Shown here: piece after piece, positions 26,701-34,681 of the stretch
How the letters are laid out: each line of letters starts with the position of its first letter
Position numbering within the stretch: position 1 is the first letter of the stretch
Assembly (NCBI GenBank): GCA_036961295.1
Contig: JBALVX010000001.1
Location: forward strand, 496,001-560,000
DNA: 64,000 nucleotides
DNA from: JAGPUQ01 sp036961295
GTDB lineage: Bacteria; Pseudomonadota; Gammaproteobacteria; Pseudomonadales; Porticoccaceae
Direction of reading: 5' to 3'
Made by a program: the position numbers and the translations under genes
The notes under the pieces: model-generated
Databases searched by the model: none
What the model was told of the DNA's origin: nothing
Seen by the model: the letters and a program-made list of their open reading frames with translations, nothing else

Positions 26701-27363
26701 GCGCTGGGTGTCGGGATCAAAGGTGCGCAGGGAGTCAATTTCATTATCGAATAAGTCGAGGCGAATCGGCAGTGAAGAGCCCATTGGAAAGATGTCGATA
26801 AGTGCACCGCGCACGGCAAACTCGCCGTGTTCGTATACGGTGTCTGCGGCGCGATAGCCCGCTTGCTCCAGCTCGCCGCGCAGGCGATTGATATCGACGG
26901 TATCGCCGCTGCGATAGATAAAGGTATTGCCTGCAATAAACGTGGGCGGCGGCAAGCGCTTCATTAAGGTCGGTGCCGGTGCGATCAAAATGCCGTGCTG
27001 GGTGTGCGGCAGGCTATGGAGCGTATGCAGGCGCTCGGAGATAATGTCCTGATGGGGAGAAAACCAGTCGTAGGGCAGGGTTTCCCAGTCGGGTAAATGC
27101 AACACCGGAAAGTCGGGGTTGTTGCCAGTGAAAAACAACAATTCATTTTCGAGGCGTGCCGCCGTTTTGGCGTCCGCCGCGATAACCAGGCTAAAGCCCT
27201 GATGTTGCTGTGCGCTGGTGGCGATGGCCAGTGCCGCCGCGGAACCACCGAGTCCGCCCCAGTGCAGGCGGTTGCCGGACTGCTGCTCAGCAGTGGGTAG
27301 CTTGAGAGCCGGGGGCGGTGTCACGCTGGTTACGTCGGCGTTTGATTGCTGGAATAAAGGCAT
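23785..27363 (-). CDS. mfd: Transcription-repair coupling factor
   Basis: 1192-residue Mfd, which removes RNA polymerase stalled at lesions and recruits UvrA. The N-terminal UvrB-like region is followed by the CarD-like polymerase-interaction domain (about residue 515 on: LRLGAPVVHIDHGVGRYRGL). The translocase core has Walker A GDVGFGKTEVAMRA, LLIIDEEHRFGV, TATPIPRTLNMA and QLRGRVGRSHHQAYAYLL. A C-terminal TRCF domain ends the protein. A Pro/Thr/Ala-rich insertion with repeated APT/PVKAPIETPVTAPTK units (around residue 460) is unusual but not disruptive. It is divergent from the lipoprotein gene at 27480. Confidence 0.97.
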   Translation of the reverse strand: MPLFQQSNADVTSVTPPPALKLPTAEQQSGNRLHWGGLGGSAAALAIATSAQQHQGFSLVIAADAKTAARLENELLFFTGNNPDFPVLHLPDWETLPYDWFSPHQDIISERLHTLHSLPHTQHGILIAPAPTLMKRLPPPTFIAGNTFIYRSGDTVDINRLRGELEQAGYRAADTVYEHGEFAVRGALIDIFPMGSSLPIRLDLFDNEIDSLRTFDPDTQRTVDKKDAINLLPAREFPLDKNAIKTFLDRWHSHFDNDPRQCALYQGVKTGAAPGGIEYYLPLFFDSTATLFDYLPEHTRLFTEGDISGAADNFWREANERYEEYGVDPTRPLLPPGELFLSTSELFSDLKQLARTDLHAEALPEKVGHHNFSSLALPDIGVDAKAPEPLEKLRALLAETTTSVLFCAESAGRREALLELLAKAEIKPKEVASWSEFVAAINHTSAPELSGTPVKAPIETPVTAPTKAEHYILVYPLERGLCLAQPAITVISETELFGQQVLQRRRRSREQESADQIIKNLTELRLGAPVVHIDHGVGRYRGLQTLVMEDEPAEFLTLEYAAGDKLYVPVANLHLISRYSGSDESVAPLHRLGSETWQKAKTKAAKQIRDTAAELLDVYARREARKGYIYRCPEEDYRAFCAGFPFEETPDQLQTISAVHSDMHGEQPMDRLVCGDVGFGKTEVAMRAAFIAISSGKQVAILVPTTLLAQQHYDNFRDRFADWPVRIDVLSRFRSAKEQSEVLQQVAEGKIDILIGTHKLLNTHIQYRDLGLLIIDEEHRFGVQQKEKVKAMRSEVDILTLTATPIPRTLNMAMGGLRDLSIIATPPAKRLSVKTFTHLWDKRLIKEAILREILRGGQVYFLHNDVKTISQTAADLQILIPEARVGVAHGQLRERELESVMSDFYHQRFNVLVCSTIIETGIDVPSANTIIIERADKLGLAQLHQLRGRVGRSHHQAYAYLLTPHPKQMTSDAHKRLEAIEAADHLGSGFTLATHDLEIRGAGELLGKGQSGHISTIGFSLYMELLERAVQSLREGKTPDIDLSAPLGAEVNLNIPALIPEDYVPDVHTRLMLYKRLAGAANDAELRELQVEMIDRFSLLSEPLKNLFRVTSLRLRATRLGINKIEAGAAGGTIEFGSNTKVEPLVIVQLVQQQADVYRLHGATQLKFAIPMFSAEDRLETVTELLDHLSPA

Positions 27364-27479
27364 GCGAGGTGACTTGGCGACCTTACTGTGGCGGGTAAAT
27401 AGGGTGTGCTATTGTAACGACGGTCTTAGCTACAGTCATGGTTTGAGATTTTATTTTTGAGGTAAAGGAGCGGGTCGGC

Positions 27480-28247
27480 GTGGTAAAAATGGGTTTCCCT
27501 GGTATCCCGAACCTGGATAAAGCGTCGCGCTGTTGTTTTAGATATCTACTGATGTTGCTGCTGGCGCAGACCTTAGTGGTACTCACGGGCTGTAGCAAAA
27601 CGCCCTTTAGTATGAAGGATAGTGTAAGAAATTTAGCTAAGTCCGATATCGATTTTGTCGCCGATGCTCACTATGCCAGTGCGCAGCGCATATTGCGCGA
27701 ACTCAACACCAAACTCTACCGCCGCAATCCGGTGCAATTAACCCACGGGCATGTGTTGGGTGGCAGCTCGGCGCCCACTGCAGCCAGCCGCGAGCAGCAA
27801 CTGTTTCGCGCTGACGGACCTCTGGTGTTCGATGAGTTGGGCGGCAGGCGAGGCACCAGGGCTATGGATTTGGCGCTGGCGCCGGAGTTCGAAGGCGATC
27901 GGGTGTTTGCCTTAATGGCGGGGCTGACCGGCATGGTTCGGCATAGCTACGACTACCGGGCAGAGTTTTTTATGCTGGATAACATCGATGAGCAAAAGCT
28001 CTACCAGTCTGCTCGCAATGTGGAAATTCTACTGTGGCGATTGTCCCGCGCGCGTAATCATAGCGGGCAGCCCCTGATCTTAACCAACCACCGCTCCGGG
28101 GAAGTCGACAATCTGAGTTTTGAGCGTTTGTTTGGTAAATTGATCGCCACCCAGGACATGTTGGCGGAGATTGCGGCACAAAAAAATAACCGCCTGATCA
28201 ATCAAGTTGCCCATAATGCGGCCTCGTTGGTATTTTTCCCCCTCTAG
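27480..28247 (+). CDS. Predicted lipoprotein, function unknown
   Basis: 255 residues beginning at GTG 27480, with AAAGGAG about nine bases upstream. An N-terminal hydrophobic helix ends in the lipobox LTGC, with modification expected at the Cys near residue 38, so the protein should be anchored to the envelope. The rest is mixed helical with no repeat or known catalytic motif. Similar lipoproteins next to mfd occur in Pseudomonas-like genomes, but I do not know a function. It is divergent from mfd. Confidence 0.75.
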   Translation: MVKMGFPGIPNLDKASRCCFRYLLMLLLAQTLVVLTGCSKTPFSMKDSVRNLAKSDIDFVADAHYASAQRILRELNTKLYRRNPVQLTHGHVLGGSSAPTAASREQQLFRADGPLVFDELGGRRGTRAMDLALAPEFEGDRVFALMAGLTGMVRHSYDYRAEFFMLDNIDEQKLYQSARNVEILLWRLSRARNHSGQPLILTNHRSGEVDNLSFERLFGKLIATQDMLAEIAAQKNNRLINQVAHNAASLVFFPL

Positions 28248-28306
28248 AGACCGAATTCCGGTTGCGGCGAGGCACTCTAATCACGATAATAGCCGCCTTT
28301 TTTATC

Positions 28307-28318
28307 GTTGCCGGCAAC
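28307..28318. promoter_or_regulatory. Palindrome before the long GAPDH gene
   Basis: GTTGCCGGCAAC is a perfect 12-base palindrome just before GTG 28329. The outer arms CCGGTTGC (28258-28265) and GCAACCGG (28314-28321) also pair. It may be an operator or a leader hairpin. It overlaps the TTG at 28308, which favours the downstream GTG as the start. Confidence 0.4.
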
Positions 28319-28328
28319 CGGGGGCTTT

Positions 28329-29783
28329 GTGAAACGACCACAACCGCAAGATTTCTTTAAAGATTGGAAAGAGCGCGAAGCTCTGGCCGAAGCCATGATC
28401 CCGCTGATCGGCAAATTGTATCGGGAGAATAACGTCTCCCTTTATATGTATGGCCGCAATATGGTCAACCTGTCGGTGACCGATCTGATGAAGGCGCATC
28501 GCTTTGTGCGCCAGATCGAGCAAAACGAACTCTCCGAATTTGACACCTTTCCGATGATCTCTGCACTAGCGGCGATGGATCTGGGGCCTGCCCACATCGA
28601 TATCGGCAAGTTGACAGTCAGATATCTCGACAAGGGGAATAGCCGCGAACCGCAGGAATACCTACAGGAAGTGGTGGGTAACGATATTGGTTCGGTGCGT
28701 AAACCTTTACCCGAACCCCAGGATGTCGTGCTCTACGGCTTTGGCCGTATTGGTCGCTTGCTGGCGCGCATTCTGGTAGAAAAAGCCGGTGGTGGTGATT
28801 TGCTGCGCTTGCGAGCTATTGTGGTACGCGACGGCGGCAGTGCTAACGATCTGGAAAAACGCGCCAGCCTGTTGCGGCGGGATTCGGTACACGGTTCTTT
28901 TCGCGGCACCATTCGGGTGTTAAATGAAGAAAACAAACTGATTTGTAATGGCAACGAGATTCAGGTGATTTATGCCAACTCGCCGTCCGAAGTGGATTAC
29001 ACCGAGTATGGCATCAACAATGCCTTGATCGTAGATAACACCGGCGTGTGGCGCGATGAAGCCGGCCTGGGCGAGCATTTGAAATGTCCTGGTGCGGGCA
29101 AGGTGCTGCTCACAGCGCCAGGCAAGGGCGATATTCCCAATATCGTGTACGGCGTTAACGATCGCGAGATCACCGCAGATACTAAGATTTTATCGGCGGC
29201 TTCCTGTACTACCAACGCCATTGTTCCGGTCTTAAAGGCAGTGATGGACGAATACGGTGTGAGCCGCGGCCACGTAGAAACCGTCCACGCCTACACCAAT
29301 GATCAGAACCTGATCGACAACTACCACAAAGGCGAACGTCGGGGCCGCAGTGCGGCACTGAATATGGTGATTACCGAAACCGGGGCGGCGAGTGCTGCGG
29401 CGAAAGCCATTCCCGAGTTGGCGGGTAAGCTTACCGGCAACGCGATTCGGGTGCCGACGCCCAATGTATCGATGGCGATTTTGAATCTTCAGCTCGAGCG
29501 CGATACCACGGTCGCCGAACTCAACGAATTTATGCGCCAAAAGGCCCTGTATTCGCCTTTGCAGCAGCAGATTGGCTACACCATCTCATCGGAAGCGGTA
29601 TCGACGGACTTCGTCGGCGATCGTCACGCCTGTGTGCTGGACTCCAGGGCGACCATTGTCAGCGGCAATAGCTGTGTCCTGTATTGCTGGTACGACAACG
29701 AGTTTGGCTATAGCTGTCAGGTAGTGCGTTGCATGGAAGAAATGGTGGGCGTGCATTGGCCCATGTATCCGCGTGCTGGCTAG
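28329..29783 (+). CDS. gap: Glyceraldehyde-3-phosphate dehydrogenase, long form
   Basis: Phosphorylating GAPDH of the long Pseudomonas type, about 484 residues. An N-terminal extension of about 130 residues (starting KRPQPQDFFKDWKEREALAE) precedes the usual catalytic core. The NAD-binding motif LYGFGRIGRL begins the core. The active-site SAASCTTNA (catalytic Cys) and HVETVHAYTNDQN (partner His) are intact, followed by RRGRSAALNM and NEFGYS. The start GTG 28329 agrees with homologues; an upstream TTG at 28308 lies inside a palindrome. This form is often used for gluconeogenic or central carbon flow, an inference from the family. It is separated from the nqr operon by 264 bases. Confidence 0.9.
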   Translation: MKRPQPQDFFKDWKEREALAEAMIPLIGKLYRENNVSLYMYGRNMVNLSVTDLMKAHRFVRQIEQNELSEFDTFPMISALAAMDLGPAHIDIGKLTVRYLDKGNSREPQEYLQEVVGNDIGSVRKPLPEPQDVVLYGFGRIGRLLARILVEKAGGGDLLRLRAIVVRDGGSANDLEKRASLLRRDSVHGSFRGTIRVLNEENKLICNGNEIQVIYANSPSEVDYTEYGINNALIVDNTGVWRDEAGLGEHLKCPGAGKVLLTAPGKGDIPNIVYGVNDREITADTKILSAASCTTNAIVPVLKAVMDEYGVSRGHVETVHAYTNDQNLIDNYHKGERRGRSAALNMVITETGAASAAAKAIPELAGKLTGNAIRVPTPNVSMAILNLQLERDTTVAELNEFMRQKALYSPLQQQIGYTISSEAVSTDFVGDRHACVLDSRATIVSGNSCVLYCWYDNEFGYSCQVVRCMEEMVGVHWPMYPRAG

Positions 29784-29815
29784 GGCTTTAAGGGCTGTTA
29801 ATCACTTGGTTTTAC

Positions 29816-29844
29816 TGGCAATAAGCCCGCCAGCCCTTTATAAT
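29816..29844 (+). promoter_or_regulatory. Possible promoter of the nqr operon
   Basis: A perfect TATAAT at 29839-29844 with a weak -35 like TGGCAA at 29816-29821, spacer 17. It lies about 200 bases before nqrA. The leader in between shows a short hairpin GCAGG ... CCTGC but no recognised riboswitch. Confidence 0.4.
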
Positions 29845-30047
29845 CCTCGCCGCGTTTGTGGAGCTAAACTTAAAGCTTCTGTTAAGTTGCAGGCACACTC
29901 CTGCGGGCCCTGTGTCAGTTCAAAAGACAAGCTTAATATTGTAATACCACATTTAACGGCGGCCCCTGTGGCCGTGAAACAGTAGTGGCGTAATCAGAGT
30001 GCGCGAGTAGCACTTGTAAGTTCGCCTGAGTTAAAGGAAAGGTTTTT

Positions 30048-31388
30048 ATGATCAAGATCCGTCGAGGATTAGATCTTCCCATAAGCGGTAAGCCCGAACA
30101 GCTTATTCACGATGGTCCCGAAATTCGATCCGTTGCGGTCGTCGGTTTTGACTACGTCGGTATGAAGCCGACTATGGCCGTGAAAGAAGGGGATCGAGTA
30201 CAGCTGGGTCAGTTGCTGTTTACCGACAAAAAGAACGAAGGTGTGCGCTATACCGCGCCCGCCACCGGTACTGTCGCGGCGATTAATCGTGGTGATCGCC
30301 GAGTATTGCAGTCGGTGGTTATTGACGTAGATAGCACTGCAAGTGAAGACGACGTGGTGCAATTTACCGCCCACGCCGCTAGCGAGTTGCCGGGCCTGGA
30401 TCGGGCGAAGGTAGTTGAGAGCCTGGTGCAATCGGGTTTATGGACTGCGCTGCGCACCCGACCTTACTCAAAAGTCCCCGCAGTTGACGCCACCCCCCAC
30501 TCAATTTTTGTTACCGCCATTGATACCAATCCGCTGGCTGCTGATCCCGCTCTGGTGATCGCCGAAAATGCTAGCGATTTTGCCAGTGGCTTGCAGGTAT
30601 TGACTCGTTTAAGCGCTGGCCCAGTACATTTGTGTACCGCTCCAAACGCAGATATCCCTAGCGCTGAGGGCGTGACTCAACACGAATTTTCCGGGCCACA
30701 CCCGGCTGGTTTAGTGGGTACTCATATTCATTTTATCGATCCAGTAAATGCCGATAAAACGGTTTGGCACATCGGCTATCAGGACGTCATTGGCGTTGGC
30801 AAATTGTTCGCCACAGGGCGTTTGAGCAGTGAGCGCGTCGTTGCCCTGACCGGTTCCGGTGTCACGCAGCCACGTCTGGTACGCACGCGTTTGGGTGCTA
30901 ATTTAGAAGAGCTCAGCGCCATTGCTGCGGGTAACCGTGTTATTTCTGGCTCGGTACTCTCGGGTCGTACCGCGAGCGGAGCGCTGGCCTATCTGGGTCG
31001 CTATGACAATCAGGTGTCGGTGTTGCCCGAGGGTAACAAACGCCTGTTTATGCGCTATATGTCCCCCGGTGCTAATTACCATTCATCGCTGCCGATTTAT
31101 CTCTCCAGCCTGAGCAAGGGCAAAACATTCGATATGGATTGCAACGCCAATGGCAGTGAGCGGGCGATGGTGCCCATCGGCAATTACGAAAATGTTATGC
31201 CGCTGGATATTTTGCCTACGCAGTTGTTGCGCGCACTCATTGTTGGCGATACCGAAATGGCACAAAAATTGGGTTGTCTGGAACTGGATGAAGAAGATTT
31301 GGCACTATGCACCTATGTTTGTGTTGGCAAGTATGAATACGGCCCGATCCTTCGGGACAATCTCACCCGTATTGAGAAGGAGGGTTGA
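30048..31388 (+). CDS. nqrA: Na+-translocating NADH:quinone reductase subunit A
   Basis: 446-residue cytosol-facing subunit of the Na+-pumping NADH:ubiquinone reductase. It has the NqrA start IKIRRGLDLPISGKPEQ, an internal HPAGLVGTHIHFIDPV segment and FATGRLSSERVVALTGSGV. Length is normal. AAAGGAAAGG precedes ATG 30048. First gene of a complete nqrABCDEF operon. Confidence 0.97.
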   Translation: MIKIRRGLDLPISGKPEQLIHDGPEIRSVAVVGFDYVGMKPTMAVKEGDRVQLGQLLFTDKKNEGVRYTAPATGTVAAINRGDRRVLQSVVIDVDSTASEDDVVQFTAHAASELPGLDRAKVVESLVQSGLWTALRTRPYSKVPAVDATPHSIFVTAIDTNPLAADPALVIAENASDFASGLQVLTRLSAGPVHLCTAPNADIPSAEGVTQHEFSGPHPAGLVGTHIHFIDPVNADKTVWHIGYQDVIGVGKLFATGRLSSERVVALTGSGVTQPRLVRTRLGANLEELSAIAAGNRVISGSVLSGRTASGALAYLGRYDNQVSVLPEGNKRLFMRYMSPGANYHSSLPIYLSSLSKGKTFDMDCNANGSERAMVPIGNYENVMPLDILPTQLLRALIVGDTEMAQKLGCLELDEEDLALCTYVCVGKYEYGPILRDNLTRIEKEG

Positions 31389-31393
31389 GGCTG

Positions 31394-32593
31394 ATGGGTT
31401 TGCGTAAATTATTAGATTCGATGGAGCCGCACTTTAATAAAGGCGGCAGGTACGAAAAATTCTATGCCTTGTTCGAGGCGGTGGATACGATTTTCTATTC
31501 CCCAGCAGCGGTCACTAAAACCGGTGCTCATGTGCGCGACGGTATCGATCTCAAACGCGTGATGATCACCGTTTGGCTAGCGGCATTTCCGGCGATGTTC
31601 TACGGCATGTACAACCTGGGGTTTCAGGCTAACACGGCGATGGCAGCGGCTGGACTCACCGAAGTGCAGGGTTGGCACGGTGCGATTATTAGCCTGTTGG
31701 CCAATCACGATCCGAGCAGTGTTTGGGATTGTCTCTGGTACGGCGCGGCGTATTTTGTGCCGGTGTACATGGTGACGTTTATCGTCGGCGGCTTTTGGGA
31801 AGTGGTGTTTGCCTCGGTGCGGGGCCACGAAATCAACGAAGGCTTCTTTGTTACCTCTATTTTATTCGCGCTGATTTGCCCGCCCACCTTGCCTTTATGG
31901 ATGGTGGCGATGGGTATTAGTTTTGGCGTAGTGATCGGCAAGGAAATTTTTGGCGGTACCGGCAAAAACTTCCTCAACCCGGCGCTCACCGGTCGTGCCT
32001 TTGTATTTTTCGCCTACCCTGCGTTTATGAGTGGCGACGCGATATGGACGGCGGTCGATGGTTACACCGGAGCAACGGCTTTGTCGGTTGCTGCCAGTGA
32101 CGGCATGGTCGCGCTACAGGCTCAGTACAGTTGGATGGACGCCTTTATCGGTCGCATTCCTGGCTCGATGGGTGAAGTGTCTACCCTGGCCATCTTTATC
32201 GGCGGCGCTATATTACTGCTCACCCGCATTGCTTCCTGGCGCATTATTCTGGGGGTGTTCCTCGGTATGTTTGCGCTCTCCAGCTTATTTAATCTGATTG
32301 GCTCCGACACTAACCCGATGTTTGCCATGACCTGGGAATGGCATATGGTGCTCGGCGGTTTTGCCTTCGGCATGATCTTTATGGCGACGGACCCGGTGTC
32401 TGCGGCGATGACCAATGTCGGTAAATATTGGTACGGCGCGCTGATCGGCGTGATGGTGGTGTTGATCCGCGTAGTGAACCCGGCTTTCCCCGAGGGCATG
32501 ATGCTGGCAATCCTGTTCGCTAACCTGTTTGCAGCCCTGATCGATCACTTTGTGGTTCAGGCTAACGTCCGCCGGAGGCTTGCCCGTGGCTAA
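31394..32593 (+). CDS. nqrB: Na+-NQR subunit B
   Basis: 400-residue membrane subunit with about ten helices. It carries covalently bound FMN, with the attachment motif seen as DGYTGATALS, and forms part of the Na+ path. ATG 31394 follows AAGGAGGG by a good distance and matches the family start MGLRKLLDSMEPHF; the TTG at 31385 is not needed. It starts five bases after the nqrA stop. Confidence 0.96.
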   Translation: MGLRKLLDSMEPHFNKGGRYEKFYALFEAVDTIFYSPAAVTKTGAHVRDGIDLKRVMITVWLAAFPAMFYGMYNLGFQANTAMAAAGLTEVQGWHGAIISLLANHDPSSVWDCLWYGAAYFVPVYMVTFIVGGFWEVVFASVRGHEINEGFFVTSILFALICPPTLPLWMVAMGISFGVVIGKEIFGGTGKNFLNPALTGRAFVFFAYPAFMSGDAIWTAVDGYTGATALSVAASDGMVALQAQYSWMDAFIGRIPGSMGEVSTLAIFIGGAILLLTRIASWRIILGVFLGMFALSSLFNLIGSDTNPMFAMTWEWHMVLGGFAFGMIFMATDPVSAAMTNVGKYWYGALIGVMVVLIRVVNPAFPEGMMLAILFANLFAALIDHFVVQANVRRRLARG

Positions 32594-33365
32594 TAAAGAA
32601 TCGTTTGGAAGAACCCTGCTGGTCGCAGCGGTACTGTGTTTAGTGTGTTCTGTGGTGGTGTCGACGGCGGCGGTGATGTTGCGTCCGGCTCAGCAATTTA
32701 ATAAAGACCTCGACCGCAAATCTAATATCCTGGCTGCCGCCGGTTTAATGGAAGAGGGTGGCGATGTCGAAGCCCTGTTCGCCGGTGTCACTTCCCGAGT
32801 GGTGGATTTGGAAACCGGGAAATTTACCGACGCGGTGGCGCTCGATACCTACGACCAACGCAAGGCGAGTAAATCTCCGGAGCTTTCCGACGCCATCCCC
32901 GATGATTTGGATAAAGCCAAAATTTCGCGACGAGTTAAATATGCGGTGGTGTATTTAATTGAAAATGATCAGGGTGTCGAAACCGTGATCTTGCCGATTA
33001 AGGGTTACGGCCTCTGGTCAACGCTCTACGGCTTTGTTGCCCTGGATGGAGATTTTAATACCGTTGCCGGAATCGGTTTTTACGAGCACGCGGAAACTCC
33101 GGGCCTGGGTGGCGAAGTCGATAATCCCAACTGGAAGGCTTCCTGGGTAGGTAAAAAAGTCTATCCCGGTGGTGATGTTTCGCAGCCAGCCTTAAGCGTT
33201 ATTAAAGGCAAGGTAAAATTGGATCGCGCCGAAGCGATTCATCAAATCGACGGCTTGTCCGGTGCGACTTTGACCAGTCGTGGGGTTCACAACTTAATTC
33301 AGTACTGGATGGGGGCGGAAGGTTTTTCTCCGTTCCTGGGTAACTTGCGCGCAGGGGAGGCATAG
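32586..33365 (+). CDS. nqrC: Na+-NQR subunit C
   Basis: 259-residue subunit with one N-terminal membrane helix and a periplasmic FMN-binding domain; the FMN-linked Thr lies in LSGATLTSRGVHN. The start is GTG 32586 (VANKESFGRTLL), overlapping the end of nqrB by eight bases, with GGAGG eight bases upstream. FMN attachment needs the ApbE encoded downstream. Confidence 0.95.
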   Translation: MANKESFGRTLLVAAVLCLVCSVVVSTAAVMLRPAQQFNKDLDRKSNILAAAGLMEEGGDVEALFAGVTSRVVDLETGKFTDAVALDTYDQRKASKSPELSDAIPDDLDKAKISRRVKYAVVYLIENDQGVETVILPIKGYGLWSTLYGFVALDGDFNTVAGIGFYEHAETPGLGGEVDNPNWKASWVGKKVYPGGDVSQPALSVIKGKVKLDRAEAIHQIDGLSGATLTSRGVHNLIQYWMGAEGFSPFLGNLRAGEA

Positions 33366-33367
33366 TT

Positions 33368-34045
33368 ATGACAGATAAAACCAAAGATATCCTGTTTAGG
33401 CCGGTATTTGCGGACAATCCCATTGCACTGCAAATTTTGGGTATTTGCTCTGCCCTGGCAGTGACCGGGCAGATGTCCGTGTCGTTGGTAATGTGTATTG
33501 CCTTGACAACGGTGACGGCGTTTTCGAATTTGTTTATTTCGATTGTGCGCAATCAAATCCCCAACAGTATTCGTATTATCGTGCAGATGACCATTATTGC
33601 CTCGCTGGTGATTGTGGTGGATCAACTTCTTAAAGCCTACGCCTACGAAATCAGCAAACAGTTGTCGGTATTTGTCGGCTTAATTATTACGAACTGTATC
33701 GTTATGGGTCGCGCCGAAGCCTTCGCGATGAAAAACCCACCGCTGCCCAGCTTTTTAGATGGCGTCGGCAACGGTTTGGGTTACAGCGTAATTTTGATGA
33801 CCCTCGCCTTTGTTCGCGAACTGTTTGGTTCCGGTTCTTTATTTGGCATGCAAGTGCTGCCACTGGCGACGGAGGGCGGTTGGTACATTCCTAACGGTAT
33901 GCTGTTGTTGCCGCCTAGTGCCTTCTTCTTGATCGGTGGTTTTATCTGGGTACTGCGTACCTTCAAAAAAGAGCAGGTTGAGGCAGTTGAATACCCGATG
34001 GCGCCTAATACCGTCGGTGGTCATGCTGCTGGGGAGGCTGCGTAA
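33368..34045 (+). CDS. nqrD: Na+-NQR subunit D
   Basis: 225-residue membrane subunit with six helices. Its conserved Cys (NCIVMGRAEAFA region), together with NqrE, holds an intramembrane iron centre. It starts two bases after nqrC and overlaps nqrE by one base. Confidence 0.95.
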   Translation: MTDKTKDILFRPVFADNPIALQILGICSALAVTGQMSVSLVMCIALTTVTAFSNLFISIVRNQIPNSIRIIVQMTIIASLVIVVDQLLKAYAYEISKQLSVFVGLIITNCIVMGRAEAFAMKNPPLPSFLDGVGNGLGYSVILMTLAFVRELFGSGSLFGMQVLPLATEGGWYIPNGMLLLPPSAFFLIGGFIWVLRTFKKEQVEAVEYPMAPNTVGGHAAGEAA

Positions 34046-34662
34046 TGGAACATTATTTGACCTTATTAGTACGGGCCATTTTTATCGAAAACATGGCTCT
34101 GGCTTTCTTCCTGGGCATGTGTACGCTGCTGGCGATCTCCAAAAAAATTGAAGCGGCTATTGGTCTGGGTATCGCGGTGGTAGTAGTATTGGCCATTACC
34201 GTACCGGCGAATAACGTGATCTATACCTATTTGCTCGCCGATGGCGCGCTGGCGTGGACCGGTATTGAAGCTCTGGCATCGGTCGATTTGAGCTTTCTCG
34301 GACTACTGAGTTACATCGGTGTGATTGCCGCGATCGTGCAAATTTTGGAAATGGTACTCGACCGCTATGTGCCTAAACTTTATAACACTCTCGGCGTATT
34401 TCTGCCGTTGATTACCGTGAATTGCGCCATTTTGGGGGCCTCACTGTTTATGGTTGAGCGCAGTTATGACCTGGCAGAAAGCACGGTGTACGGCCTGGGT
34501 GCGGGACTGGGTTGGGCTTTGGCGATTGTCGTTATGGCGGGGATTCGAGAAAAACTCAAATACAGCGATATGCCGGAAGGCCTGCGTGGTTTGGGTGGTG
34601 CGTTTATGATCGTGGGGCTCATGTCCCTTGGCTTTATGTCCTTTGGTGGCATCGATATTTAA
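34045..34662 (+). CDS. nqrE: Na+-NQR subunit E
   Basis: 205-residue membrane subunit homologous to NqrD in opposite topology, with Cys in VNCAILGASLFM and the start MEHYLTLLVRAIFIENMALA. It shares one base with the nqrD stop (TAATG), so translation is probably coupled. Confidence 0.95.
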   Translation: MEHYLTLLVRAIFIENMALAFFLGMCTLLAISKKIEAAIGLGIAVVVVLAITVPANNVIYTYLLADGALAWTGIEALASVDLSFLGLLSYIGVIAAIVQILEMVLDRYVPKLYNTLGVFLPLITVNCAILGASLFMVERSYDLAESTVYGLGAGLGWALAIVVMAGIREKLKYSDMPEGLRGLGGAFMIVGLMSLGFMSFGGIDI

Positions 34663-34681
34663 GGCGGGGTAGTAGACATCC

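Noticed and set aside
3923..28318. Shared GTTGCC...GGCAAC core at the terminator (3923) and before the GAPDH gene (28307) as a dispersed repeat
   Set aside because: The similarity is limited to a short palindromic core and the two sites have different contexts; chance is sufficient.
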